A DNA stretch of 64,000 nt from Adiantum capillus-veneris (Eukaryota; Streptophyta; Polypodiopsida; Polypodiales; Pteridaceae), in NCBI GenBank assembly GCA_014529385.2, contig CM043967.1, forward strand, positions 132,183,182 through 132,247,181. Reading direction: 5' to 3'. A model generated the notes under the pieces. The model saw nothing but the letters and a program-made list of their open reading frames with translations, ran no database searches and was not told where the DNA came from. Below are positions 11,170 through 21,958 of the stretch, piece by piece. Every line of letters starts with the position of its first letter. Position 1 is the first letter of the stretch. Both the position numbers and the translations under genes were made by a program.

Positions 11170-12621
11170 TCATACCATTTGAAATGAGCTTGTCACCCTT
11201 TGAAACCAATTGTTCCAGTTGGTAATAGGTGAGGATTTTTGCCAGTAGTTTTCTATTACCCTAGGTGCCTCGTCAAGTTGCAAGGGTGGTAAGGTACTCT
11301 CCCAGGATCGAACTTGAAGTGGTTCATCAGGTGATTCTTGAACACTGGGAGGTGTGGATTCTTTTGTAGCTTCATGGAGGTCCACAACTATAGATGGAGA
11401 CTGTGTAGAAGCTTTTACCTCTATGGATGTATTACATGAGGAGCTAGAAGCTTCATGGGACTCCCCCCTTCCTGAGCTAGGTGGAACAAATCGTTCTTTC
11501 TTTGGTACCCAAACTAGCTCGGGAGCGGGTGTGTAGCACTCTGTGATTTTTTTCTTTTCACGATCATTGATTCGTTTTGGAACTACGGGATTGGGCTCAC
11601 TTGGGTCAGGTGATAGGTAAGAGCACAATCTACGTTTTGGAACCCAGATTTGATCATTTCCTTGATAATAGCCTTGGGCTTCCAATAGTCGTTTAGGGAT
11701 CCATCGCAACATTTTCTTACTTTTCTTGGAGCGAGTGGTACGTTTCTTACAAGGCTTTTGTTTTTTAGCACTAGCTATGGTCACTAAAGAAGCTTTAGGG
11801 ACCCACTTGTATGTTTTCTTCGTTACATTAGGATGAGTCTTGTCGGAAGCGATATGCATTGCTTGTAGCATATTTAAGGGTATAGGCATTTCATCCCCCT
11901 CAGGTGTTACCCAGGTCGTCCCCCTATTTCCCCAAGTGTCTATGGTTGATGCTAGGTGGACCCAATCCACATTGTCCGACTCAGTCATCCCAGGTAGGAT
12001 ATCCATATAAGGAGAATCTTGGCCAATGTCTGTATCCTTCTTACAAGTGTAACAATATTGTAGTGGGGCCGAGAGAACTGTGGTGTCAGAGCGATGATCA
12101 ATAATGGTTTTACTCCCCAAGGGGTGTACCTTACCAGTCACCAAATCCACTCTAAGGACAGAGTCTTGGAATTGCAAATAGACATGATTTTTAGACCAAT
12201 CATGAACCATTTGTGCTTCCCTCATGAATGGTCGTCCTAAAATCATTTCATATGACATAAGGTGTTTAGAGAAATCCATTACAATGAACGTATGTCGTAC
12301 CTTGTGTCCTAAAACTTTGATCTTAAGATCCTTGAGCATCCCCATAGGTTTGGCTATGGTACCATTTGCCATCTTTACCACAATGTTAGTAACACTGAGG
12401 CGGGGTTTTCCCATGGATTCCCAACAATCTTTTGTAACGATGCTAACTCCCGCACCACCATCAAGAATTCCCTTTATAGTTAATCCCTTGGTAGTGATGG
12501 GTAGGGTCGCATTAGACTCGTCGCCTTCAAAATACTGCCCTAATTCGTTTATGGGTACCTCGATCACAGACTCGTGTCCATCTAAGTCAAGTGATTGCAC
12601 ACGATTTTCCTCATCAATCAT
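11170..12621 (-). CDS. Retropepsin-like protease block of the non-autonomous element
   Basis: 483 codons in one frame. An aspartic-protease core starts near residue 40: TIKGILDGGAGVSIVTKDC carries the active-site position, but as D-G-G instead of the usual D-S/T-G. It is followed by SYEMILGRPFMREAQMVHDW, matching the ILG-R-F/W flap and second-psi region of plant retrotransposon proteases. The C-terminal ~250 residues are rich in S, P and K with repeated WVPK motifs (WVPKASL, WVPKRRL, WVPKKERF) and resemble nothing I know. The ATG overlaps the previous block's stop as ATGA. That frame is also open at least 25 codons upstream, so the ATG need not be the true start. Confidence 0.75.
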   Translation of the reverse strand: MIDEENRVQSLDLDGHESVIEVPINELGQYFEGDESNATLPITTKGLTIKGILDGGAGVSIVTKDCWESMGKPRLSVTNIVVKMANGTIAKPMGMLKDLKIKVLGHKVRHTFIVMDFSKHLMSYEMILGRPFMREAQMVHDWSKNHVYLQFQDSVLRVDLVTGKVHPLGSKTIIDHRSDTTVLSAPLQYCYTCKKDTDIGQDSPYMDILPGMTESDNVDWVHLASTIDTWGNRGTTWVTPEGDEMPIPLNMLQAMHIASDKTHPNVTKKTYKWVPKASLVTIASAKKQKPCKKRTTRSKKSKKMLRWIPKRLLEAQGYYQGNDQIWVPKRRLCSYLSPDPSEPNPVVPKRINDREKKKITECYTPAPELVWVPKKERFVPPSSGRGESHEASSSSCNTSIEVKASTQSPSIVVDLHEATKESTPPSVQESPDEPLQVRSWESTLPPLQLDEAPRVIENYWQKSSPITNWNNWFQRVTSSFQMV

Positions 12622-14441
12622 AATCGAGTCAGGCCTATTTGGTTGCGCAAACTGCGGTAATCCCGTTCGTAGCTCTCCATTAAGGAATGCTCGAAGTGCA
12701 AGGAATAACTCAGATCTCCATACAGCTTTGCTATGATCGTGGTTCGAACCTCAGAAGACATGAAGTCCACTAGTTTGGCAACATTCATTGGCGTTTTGCA
12801 GGGTGTAGGTCCTTGACTAGGAACTGGTGAGGATGGAATCTCATATTCCTCAATGGGATCAGGTATTCCTTCGTTAAACATCCTTTCCAACAAGAAGGGT
12901 GTATGCTCACTTTCTGATGTCCCGTCCTCACTCCCTTCTTGGATGATACTAGATATGGCTAACGGTCTATGGTTCATGTGGGGTGGATGAACTTGCGTGG
13001 GAAACACTGTGTCATGAATTTTGACATGCATGGGTTCTGGTTCTAGTTTTAGTTTCCTTTGAGTCTCCTCCACTAAACCTGTTAGATGTTTCACCTGCTC
13101 AATCTCGTCTACTGGGTTTGGGTACGTCCCAATCTTCTTTTTACGATTCTTCCCTTTTTGCCCCTGCGGTTTATCTTGGGGGTCTTGGATTGGATTTGGA
13201 AACACTTGTGGTGTTTTCAGAGGCTCTTTATGATTTTCTCTTATTCGGTTTTCATTTGGTTCCATGTTACGGTTTTCTTTGTCGGTCTTTCTCTTTGTGG
13301 TATTGGTTCTAGTCTCCATTGTCTCGACTGAATCTGAATCATCCTCGAGGTCATTCATATACACGGGGTCATCTCCTGTTCCTATGTTTGTTTTGGAACT
13401 TAGCTTTGAATTTTCCGTATTCTGCGACTTCTTCCTTCGTGTCTTCTTTTTCTTTGCTTGGATAACTGACGCGGTATCTCTCTCTTCGAGGATATGGCCT
13501 GGCCCTTGAAGCATGGACCGTGTAATCGCATAAGCGGGTGCGACGGGTGGTATTGGCGATGTCACACTAGCAATTTCGACCAAATTCAGGGGTGTGATTT
13601 TAGGCGCATTTGGGTTATAGGGGCATTGGGCAATCAAGTGATCTATGCCACAACGATTACATGTGAGTATTGGCATTGCAGACGTGCTCCCTTGATTCAT
13701 TTGCATCTGTGCAGCATTCTTTTGCAGCCTAATAGGGCACTCCGCTGCCCGATGTGGTCCACCACACTCGTAGCATTGAAGAGGTGGCCTCCTAGCCTGG
13801 GTGTTGATATTTTGACCTCTGGATGCGAGAGCAGCAGCTTGATAAACCGGCTTGACTTGCCCCCAACAATCTTCCATGTAGTATATAGGACACTCTTCCA
13901 ATGTATCAAGTCCGTAGGCAATACTAGTGTCTATTTCCTCCTCACAACCATCTGCATAAGCATTAGATGGCTCGCAACCCACTTGGTTCATAGGGGCGAC
14001 TCTTGGATACGGGGGCTGCGGTCCTAGCACAGGAGGTGGTAACGGTGTAGCTTGTACAACATTTTGAGATCTAGGGACCATGTGTTGCGGTAGTTGCTCA
14101 ACAGGTGGAGCAGGCATCAATACAGGAGCTCGAGGTGCATCTGTCCAGGCTACAGGTGGTCTATTTGCCATCATACGTTTGATCATTAAACAATCCTTAG
14201 CTTGGTGACCATACCTACCACATGCGTTGCAAGTTCCATTAAATTTTACTCTAAACGTAGGGCACTCACTAGTGCTATGTGGACCTAAGCAAATGGAACA
14301 CCATTGTTGCTCCCTTCTTGGATACATGTGACTATTTTGAGGGGGTCGATTATCCTTAAGAGATTCTTGGATTGCCTTGGTGAGGTCTGTCAAGAATGTC
14401 TCAAATACCTTTGGCTCATTGGCAATGGGCTTTGCAGTCAT
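12618..14441 (-). CDS. gag nucleocapsid-like block with four zinc knuckles
   Basis: 607 codons. Four CCHC knuckles are visible. One is the canonical CX2CX4HX4C (CNACGRYGHQAKDC, residues 71-84). Three have one residue fewer before the His: CSICLGPHSTSEC at 48-60, CYECGGPHRAAEC at 223-235 and CNRCGIDHLIAQC at 261-273. A proline-rich linker separates the pairs, and a basic K/R/N-rich stretch follows about residue 330. Such knuckles bind RNA during packaging in gag proteins. One or two are usual; four is notable. The block starts at ATG overlapping the capsid stop (ATGA, -1 frame) and ends with another ATGA overlap into the protease block. Confidence 0.8.
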   Translation of the reverse strand: MTAKPIANEPKVFETFLTDLTKAIQESLKDNRPPQNSHMYPRREQQWCSICLGPHSTSECPTFRVKFNGTCNACGRYGHQAKDCLMIKRMMANRPPVAWTDAPRAPVLMPAPPVEQLPQHMVPRSQNVVQATPLPPPVLGPQPPYPRVAPMNQVGCEPSNAYADGCEEEIDTSIAYGLDTLEECPIYYMEDCWGQVKPVYQAAALASRGQNINTQARRPPLQCYECGGPHRAAECPIRLQKNAAQMQMNQGSTSAMPILTCNRCGIDHLIAQCPYNPNAPKITPLNLVEIASVTSPIPPVAPAYAITRSMLQGPGHILEERDTASVIQAKKKKTRRKKSQNTENSKLSSKTNIGTGDDPVYMNDLEDDSDSVETMETRTNTTKRKTDKENRNMEPNENRIRENHKEPLKTPQVFPNPIQDPQDKPQGQKGKNRKKKIGTYPNPVDEIEQVKHLTGLVEETQRKLKLEPEPMHVKIHDTVFPTQVHPPHMNHRPLAISSIIQEGSEDGTSESEHTPFLLERMFNEGIPDPIEEYEIPSSPVPSQGPTPCKTPMNVAKLVDFMSSEVRTTIIAKLYGDLSYSLHFEHSLMESYERDYRSLRNQIGLTRL

Positions 14442-16351
14442 GGGTTCATACTCAATGGTTGTGAGCTAGTGGATCTCGTGTCAGTAGACACCCTCATGCC
14501 TGCTATCATCAAGTTGTCCTCTAGTTGGATTGCATTGGCAGTGACATCTTCCCAGGTTGTGATACCTCTAATCACTAGTCCACTATAGATTCCTTCATTC
14601 CTCAACCCTCGAATGAATTGATCAAGCAGTTGGTTATTGTTGAAGCGCTCATTTACAGAGCAACGAGAGTTTAAGTGCTTTAGACGACTAATGAAGTCCC
14701 TTACTGACTCTCCTTCCTTACGTTCGGCCTTCTGTAGCTGAGATGCTACACCCCAAAGCACACCTCGTATGTACTCCTTTAGAAACAACCTTCGAAGGGT
14801 AGGGTAGATTGTTTTCTCGTCCACCCTTAGGGTCCTATATCAATCTCCAGCCTTCCCACTTAATGTCAAGCTTAAGGCATTGCACTTATGTAGTTCGTTG
14901 CGTTCCCCTAAGGAATCACATACTTGTTCAAACACTTCAATGTGTTTCCTAGCATCTTTGTCTCCATTGAATTTTTGCGTGAGTTTGGCAATTTGTACTG
15001 CCTTACTTCTAGGCTCTCTATCAGATGCGTGACGCATATTTTCCGCGATAGATCGACCTATGGTTTGAGCAAACGCTGCCAAGTCACCTATGTGAGGAGG
15101 TAGGGCCGGTGGAGGTACTCTTGGAATCATATGTGGGAGAGGGACGGGTGCCGGTCTTGGCATATGTGTGGATGATGCAGGATATGGAACATAACCGGGC
15201 ATAGGTCCACTCGGATAAGGGCTAGGGAGCGGCACTCGAGGAGCGTAAACAAGTGGTACTATTGGAGGTGTGGGGGCCATGTGTGCATAAGGGGCTAGAG
15301 GCACATATGGTCGAGGCCCCATATTAGGTACTACGACACTAGGTAGTGGCACTGCGCTAACCGTAGATGTCATCGGTACATTCTCTGTCAGGCTTATCCC
15401 TGGAGTGAGCACTGTGTTTTCCTTGATAGAGGGTTGAGCCAAGTTAGGGAAGCTAAAGTTTTCGCTCGGAGGCTCAGATTGCATAGAGACCCCAGGTGAA
15501 ATGACGTAAGATGGGTCCACGGGGCTCATTAGAGGAGTCTCCGTTTGTGATAGAGTAGGCTGTTGAGCCTTGCTTGTATCCAGAAATCTCATGGGGCCAG
15601 TTGAGAGTATATTTACCCCTCGGTTTTGCCTTTCTGATTGAATAATGCCATGGATAACATTACAGATCATTTTCTGTTGATCTTCGATGCTCGTGGCACT
15701 AGAGGTGGATTGTACAATCTCTATCCATCCTACATGGTAGGCGTGGCCAGAGTGTAGATCCGTCAACACCTCAGTGTGGAGGTCGTATGTCCAATGATCA
15801 TTAATGAACAATCCTTCTAGAGTCGACGTGTTAACGGTTTCCTGTGAGGTAGAAGCAATGTTGCTCCCCGTGGTTTTACTTGTCACCAACGGTACTCTAG
15901 AGGGAACTTCTGAAGGAGGCAGCTCAACAGGGCCTTCTTGGTAAGAAGTTGGTAGGATATCCACATGGACACTCTTTGGGGGTGTGGGGTCCACGTGCGA
16001 TGTGAAAGGAGAGTCCACTTCCCCACCCCCTTCGTGTGCTTCATTTGCATCAGGTTCTGAGCAAGTAGCTCTACCTAATGTTTCCATGAAACGACTAAAC
16101 ATACTAGTACTAGGCTGTGGAGCTTCGGGAGGTGCATGGCCTTCTCTCTCAGTGTTTTGGGTAGGGTATGCTTCCATGATTTCTGAGTCGGAGGAGGAAT
16201 CACTAGCGGCTATTTTAGGGTCTTGGGTGGTGCTACCTTGTGTCCCCGCTGAGGGTCTAGAGCCTATCGTGGATGGGTAATGGGTGTCTGTATGAACAGA
16301 GGCACCCTCAATATGCTCGTGTTCTAGCACCCGCCCAGAGCGTAAGTGCAT
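14438..16351 (-). CDS. gag capsid-like block of the non-autonomous element, with one in-frame stop
   Basis: Starts at a real ATG (16,349-16,351), MHLRSGRVLEHEHIEG. A long low-complexity S/T/P-rich N-terminal half precedes a capsid-like part: KFNGDKDARKHIEVFEQV, then after one in-frame TGA (14,840-14,842) YRTLRVDEKTIYPTLRRLF, ESVRDFISRLKHLNSR and LLDQFIRGLRNEGIY. The TGA sits where family members have Trp and looks like a single G-to-A change. The frame ends at TGA 14,438-14,440, overlapping the ATG of the knuckle block. One stop in otherwise open sequence suggests this copy is recent, though probably just inactivated. Confidence 0.8.
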
Positions 16352-16734
16352 GTGCTTTTGATACCCTAAGGTGTCAAAAAGCTGCTCTAGGAGGCCTTGT
16401 GACTAGTTTTTAGCGTGTTTTTTGTTTGTTTTTTTGCTAGATTTTTTAGAGCGTGTCGTGGAATGGGCCGTGTGATAGCTCGAAACGAGCGTATCGGTCA
16501 GAGGGTCGTGCCGTGCTTTACAGCCCTCCGTTTGGTCACTCTATGCCCTCGGAATCCCTAAAACTGTCAATTTCCAATAGGGAACTAGGCCCAAACTAGA
16601 AAGTCTAAGGGTGCAAGTGGGAAGAGAAAGGAGGAGAGTGGAGGACTTGTCCCACATGCTCTCATTCCCTCTTGAGGGAGTAGGGTATATATATAAGAGT
16701 GAGTCTAGTATATATCATAAGACTGAGGACTGAG

Positions 16735-16805
16735 GCCTGGGCCTGGGCTTGGGCTTGGGCTTGGGCTTGGGCTTGGGCTTGGGCTTTGGCTTGGGCTTGG
16801 GGAAA
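16735..16805 (+). repeat. GGGCTT hexamer tandem repeat
   Basis: About ten units of GGGCTT/GGCCTG in the 5' leader of the non-autonomous element. It is followed by an A-rich degenerate tract (about 16,970-17,240) built of GCAGAAA-type units. It creates long Ala/Trp or Gln/Ala open frames on both strands that are not genes. Confidence 0.85.
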
Positions 16806-17341
16806 TGATCCCGATCCCGATCTATCTTTTATACAAACCAACCCGTCCGTTTTTATACTCACGTTTTTTATTTTCGAAAAATTTATCTTCCCCCTCACCC
16901 GTGTTTTATTTTCCGTTTTTTTTTTTAAAGAAATAATTTTTTTTTCCAGAAGTTTTTTTTTAAAAAAAAATGCAGAAAATACAGAAATTGAAAACGCAGA
17001 AATTGAAAGTGCAGATATGCAGAAATTGCAGAAATTGAACAAACGCAAGAAATGCAGAAAATTAAAAAAGCACAGAAAATGCAGAAAATTGCAGAAATTG
17101 GAACTTGACAGAAAATTTAACACAGAAAACGCAAAAAATTACAAAAATTGAAACTTGACAGAAAATGCAGAAAATGCAAAAACGCAAGAAATGCTAGCTG
17201 TGCAGTGCAAACCAGAAAACGTAGAAAACGCAAAAAAAAGAAATCTCCACACAACTACACACACTCATTCCCTGCCTTTCCTATGATAGAGATTGCACCA
17301 CAAGAAAGCGTAAAGTACTAACCGAGCTTAGTGTAGGGCAT

Positions 17342-17361
17342 ATCCCCGGCAGCGGCGCCAA
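17342..17361 (-). promoter_or_regulatory. Primer binding site (tRNA-Asp type)
   Basis: The minus strand reads TTGGCGCCGCTGCCGGGGAT, four bases inside the 5' LTR. It is close to the TGGCGCCGTTGCCGGGGAT site used by Athila and Tat elements, complementary to a tRNA 3' end. This suggests a Tat- or Athila-like helper. Confidence 0.8.
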
Positions 17362-17364
17362 AAA

Positions 17365-17953
17365 TGTGCGCTCCTTGCCGCACTGTCGAAGCAAGGGACT
17401 TGCCAATACACCGTGTACGAGCCGCAGACGGCTCCAAGCACACAACAAGCCTAAACTAGCAAGCTCAAGAGAGCAAAGGGTGTGTCACTCACCGCTCTAC
17501 GCTCGCCTTCGTAATGGATTCCTCGCCGCGATGAAGAAGAAGCTGCAGTCGTGCCGCGCTCAACCGCTTCGCCGCCGTCGTGCCTTCGTAATGCTCGATC
17601 GCACACACACTCTCCCTCTCTCTCTCTCTCTCTCACATACACACACTCACACGGAGGTGAAGAAGAAGAAGATGGAGATGGAGATGGAGCAAGAGCACTC
17701 TTCTATTGCACAAATGAGAGAATGAGTAAAAATTAGGTTTAGTTGGCTTTTATATGAGCTCACCCCATTCACACTTGGGCGCCCATGCTTAGCCAACTAA
17801 TCCCTTGAATGTCCCAGTTAGAGTGCGCCTCTCATCAGCGATCACTCTTACCCTTTTCCTATTGGTCCGACAAGCCCGGTACCTGACTCTACCAAATACA
17901 TAATACACGTCCGTCGTAGGTGATAGGGTGTCCGTGAGCCGTGAGGGTTAACA
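17365..17953 (-). repeat. 5' LTR of the non-autonomous element
   Basis: 589 bases, TG...CA, near-identical to the copy at 8,959-9,555 and followed by the GGAGC target duplication. Confidence 0.95.
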
Positions 17954-18161
17954 GGAGCCAACATGCAAAATCCGACCGAGGAGCCTAAACCCTAGAAGTA
18001 GTAGAAGAAGCAGAAGCAGGTAGAAGAAGAAAAAGTTCTATCCAACTTGCAGGTCCTCGCTAAGCAGGCCAAGCAATTACAGAGTTTCAAGTCATAAGTT
18101 TACCAACTTATGGGACCCCATGTGATGGGGCCCAAGTGACCTAAAGAGGTTAAATAAAGTA

Positions 18162-19127
18162 TGTCACATGTACATCTAGCCCTATGTGCATGTGGACAAG
18201 CTACTTCAGGTCTATGGTTCTGGTCAGCTTAGGAAGTGTTCTGGCACCTTTGTGAGCCTGTGCGCAGGTCGTGCATGTCCAGGCACTTAGAGTAGTTGCA
18301 TATCGCACACAGCATGACAGTCAGTACCCATCATGAGCATTTTACAGTGCACAGAACCCATTTTCCCTATTTATCCATTTTTCACTTATTATTTACTAAG
18401 TGACTTTTGTTGGAAAACTTTGTAAAGCAAATTTGCTAATCTACTATAAATAAAACCTAGCGCTAGCACTTTCTTGGAAAAGAGGCAACAGAAGTTCCAA
18501 CAACTTGCAGTGCACCTTCTCAGCAAGACCGGCAGGAGGCCTAGCGCTTCCAGCCAACAGCAAAGCAGATAGCATTTTTGGCTACAGATCAGCCTAGCGT
18601 TTTCTGCTACAGATTCAGCCTAGCGTTTCAACAGATAGCAGATTAGACTTGGCGTTTTTGCTACAGTTCACCTCGCGTTTTTCAATTTGCAGACTCAACC
18701 TAGCGTTTGCAGATTCCGGCGTCAGATCAGCCCAAGCACATCGGCGTTTTCAGTTTTCAGCACTTAGACACAGCAGATCAGCCCCTAGCCTCGCAGATCT
18801 CACTTACCCGCAACAGATCCTTGTCGTACCGTCAGATTCAGCCCGTTGTCCGCAGATTTCAGCATCTGCGTTTTCAGCGTATCATCGTCCTCGCCGTCCT
18901 CACCGACACAGTGTCAGAATTCAGCATAAGTCAGCGTTTTGCAGATTTCAGACCTAGCGTTTTCAGATTTCAGCACGTCGTCATCATCGTCATCATTGTT
19001 GTCGACATCATCAGCAAGTGCATTGCATCTAGACCATTGTACCAGATTTGTGCAATAAATAGCATAGACCTCTCTCGCCATAGAGAGGGGGGCCCTTGGA
19101 GGAGGGTTTGAGAACCGTCTGGTGTCG

Positions 19128-19172
<45 letters not shown>

Positions 19173-19322
19173 CTTAGCACCTTCATTCACAGTGTTTCGT
19201 TTGTGATCATTGCACTCTCTTACTAAAGGAACGGAAGGCTCTCCCTTCCGTAAGTAAAATGAGCATAGTTCGGAGCACTCATCTTGAGCAAAGTTCAACA
19301 TTCACTTCCGCTGCACCTTACA
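18162..19322 (+). repeat. 5' LTR of the deleted Ty3/gypsy element
   Basis: 1,161 bases. Contains a CTATAAATAAAAC TATA-like box near 18,443, many TAGCGTTTT units and a (CT)n run near 19,133-19,169, and ends CTTACA one base before the primer site. The same LTR is found truncated at 21,957-23,363 and inverted at 44,082-45,161. Confidence 0.9.
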
Positions 19323-19745
19323 TTGGTATCAGAGCTTTGGTAGTGTTCTGTATCACTCAAGGAAAGAACCACAAGAATTTTTTGCTTGTTGCGGTCGCAC
19401 GTAACCCAAGTTCACTTCGGCGTGTTTATTCCTAATCGTGTTTTTGAAGAGTGACAGGTAACCCAAGAAAGAAGGGCTTGGCCCTTGTTCCTCTTTTCAC
19501 TCATTTGAGAGCGGACCGTGCACTTAGCGGCCGGCCAATCGACGTGAGGTTGGAAAAACGCCAAAGGGTGCGCTCGCAGGGAAGAGTCGAGCTGGGGTAA
19601 GAGAAAAGCCTTCTCGAACACAGATTGCAAGCTAAAGAACTCAAGAACCTCAAGAACCTCAAGGACCCCAAGAACCTCAAGAACCTAAGTTCCTCGCGAA
19701 CTTAAGTACCCAAGATCTGAGTGTATGGTCATCACCTGAAGCGGA

Positions 19746-21958
19746 ATGGATACTTTGCATGAAGATAAGGAGCATAGAGGTGGCGAAGAAGAATTTTCCC
19801 CACTAGGAGGTTTTTCCGACCCTCCCTTTTTCCCATCTACGCCACGGGTTGTACCAAATCCTATGGAGGCTTTGGTCAAGACGATGATAGACATGATGCT
19901 ACAACAAGAGGTGCAACGCGCAACCTTAGATCGCCAACGTGATTAAGTGCTCTTGGCGCCGAAGAAAGAAAGGCAGCCTTGGATCGTGAGCGCGAAGAAA
20001 GAAGGGCAGCTACGGAGCTTGAGCGTGATCAGGCACGCGAAGCTCAACGCATAGCGGCCGAAGAAAGACGAGCGGCCTTGGAGTTAGAGCGTGACCAACT
20101 TCAACGTATGCAATAGTTGGTCCTACAGGTACTCACCTCGAAGTCCGAGCCGGTCAAAGATGTGGGCAGTTCATCAGGTAGCACAAGCAGACATTCGGAC
20201 TCCAACAATCTAGTCACTAAGTTGATGTTCAGTAAGTATGACGATAAGATGGATGCTACTATTATTCATTCTTGGTTGCATCAATTTAATGCTTACTTTG
20301 CGACAACTAAGAAAACAGAAAATAGCAAGGTTTTGACGGCAGCCTACCTTGCCGGTGATGCCATTAATTGGTATCACGCATGGCAAGAGGCACAGTTGAC
20401 CGCGCACTTAGAAGAAGCCGAAGAAGGCATGCCCCTTTCCTTCAATTGGGCCGACTTCCAAGATAAGCTCAAGGCGCGGTTTATGCCTCCTCAGTACGTA
20501 GCGCGGTTGAAAGACGATTGGTGCAGTCTCAAGCAAAATAGTATGCCAGTTATGTCTTTCTCTAGTCGTGTTTTACAGCTCGGCACCCAATTATGCAAAT
20601 CGGATAATGAGCGCAAAGAGGCATTCCTTTATGGGTTGGACGAGTATATCAATTTGATGTCGAAGTACTCGATCCAATAGATCTCAACAAGGCGGTAGTG
20701 ATTGCTCTCGCATAGGAGATGAAGCACAACAAAGGAAAGCCTAAGGAGAGTAAGTCTTCTTATAGTACCTCTCAGACTCCTCATAACCCACAGCACGGTA
20801 AGAATGGTAAGAACGGTAACTCTTCTAGCCAATCTTCCTCTAATCCTTTGGAAAAGAACTCTCAAAATGAATCTAAGGGTAAAACTAAAACACGTGCTAA
20901 ACCTAAGCTAACCCCGGATGAAAAAGCCAGACAAGGAATTATAGGAGTATACATAACAGCAGAAGAACGAGTCATTTATGCTAAGGAAGGTCGTTGTTAT
21001 CAATGTCATGACAAGGGTCACATTAAGAAGGGTTGTCCTAAGACAACACCACCTAAAGAACCCAAAGCACCAACAACTACCACAAGCACTTTAATGAACC
21101 AATTTGAGTCTCCACATGTTTCTGAGACACACATTGATGAGTCTCTCTTTAAATGTTATGATCATGTGAAGGGTCAGCGTTTTGTCATATTGTTTGATTC
21201 AAGCAGTATGCATGATGTGATTGGTGCCTCTCTTGTAGAGAGAGCCCGCCTAGAGGTTAGCCGGACGACTCCTCTCGAGGTGTCGGGCTTTGCTCCTGGT
21301 ATGGACTCTCTCATCACGCAAGAGTACCTAGATGTGTTATTCAGTGTTCAACAAGCTTCCTTCCGCAACAAATTTGTCGTTTCTCCTCTCTCAGGATGTG
21401 ATATGATTTTGGGCATTAGATGGTTTCGTGAGCATAACCCTCTCATTGATTGGGCCGGCAATACTCTCACTCTAAATGCCAAAAGTGACTCTCCCATGAT
21501 CATTCGTGGTGAGGAGGGTCTGAATTCTTTGCCTCTCATTTCTCGTGTGCAGGCGATGCGTGAATTACGAAGAGGAGCACAAGCGGCATTCATCTATTTC
21601 TCTCCAGTTACCCAGAGCATTCAGGCTCCAGAGAGGTATTCAGCTTTGTTTACCAAGTTTAAGCATCTCTTTTTGCAAGATGATCTTCCACCCCGCCTCC
21701 CTCCCGAGCGGCTGGAGGACCATAGCATCGAACTCATGGAGGGGGCACAGCCAGTTAGTAAGGCTCCCTACCGTTTGAACAAGACTCGGGAAGAAGAGTT
21801 AAGAGCGGCAACTCACGGAGTTGGTGGCCAGAGGATTCGTACGTCCTAGTGTAAGTCCTTTTGCTGCTCCTATTTTATTTGTTCGCAAGAAGGATGGTTT
21901 GTCTCGGTTGTGTGTTGATTATAGGGCATTGAACAAGATGACCGTCAAGAACAAGTTT
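19746..21958 (+). pseudogene. gag-protease-partial RT of the deleted Ty3/gypsy element
   Basis: The leader ATG at 19,746 opens a gag N-terminus. A frameshift at ~19,940 precedes an E/R-rich predicted coiled coil (about 19,960-20,110). The capsid follows (IHSWLHQFNAYFATTKK, AINWYHAW, ARFMPPQYV), broken by stops at 20,678 and near 20,710. A CCHC knuckle CYQCHDKGHIKKGC sits at ~20,995. The protease core reads FVILFDSSSMHDVIGASLV, so the usual D-S-G is D-S-S, with CDMILGIRWFREHNPLIDW after it. The RT start [20 protein letters not shown] is cut at about 21,958. It could not make replication enzymes. Confidence 0.85.

Larger units (their letters stand above)
8959..17953 (-). mobile_element. Complete young non-autonomous LTR retrotransposon (gag-protease only)
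   Basis: An 8,995-base minus-strand element bounded by nearly identical LTRs (8,959-9,555 and 17,365-17,953). Both begin TG and end CA. A perfect 5-base target duplication GGAGC lies at 8,954-8,958 and 17,954-17,958. A polypurine tract abuts the 3' LTR and a TGGCGCCGCTGCCGGGGAT primer site abuts the 5' LTR, the tRNA-Asp-like type of Athila/Tat elements. The coding region (11,170-16,351) holds capsid-like, zinc-knuckle and protease blocks; I find no RT, RNase H or integrase. Mobilisation therefore needs enzymes from a partner element. The LTRs differ at only a few substitutions plus repeat-length changes, so insertion was recent. Confidence 0.93.

Noticed and set aside
16662-17151. Overlapping 150-codon frames with AWAWAW or AQAQAQ runs
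   Set aside because: Produced by the GGGCTT hexamer repeat and A-rich leader of the LTR element.
17366-17736. 119-codon frame repeated at 8,960-9,256
   Set aside because: It is LTR sequence present in both LTRs; low complexity, no domain.
18914-19301. Long RERERE/SLSLSL open frames over (CT)n tracts here and at 33,757-34,068, 40,066-40,344, 50,838-51,137, 56,271-56,696 and 62,002-62,305
   Set aside because: Dinucleotide repeats lack stops in most frames; no coding signal outside the repeat.
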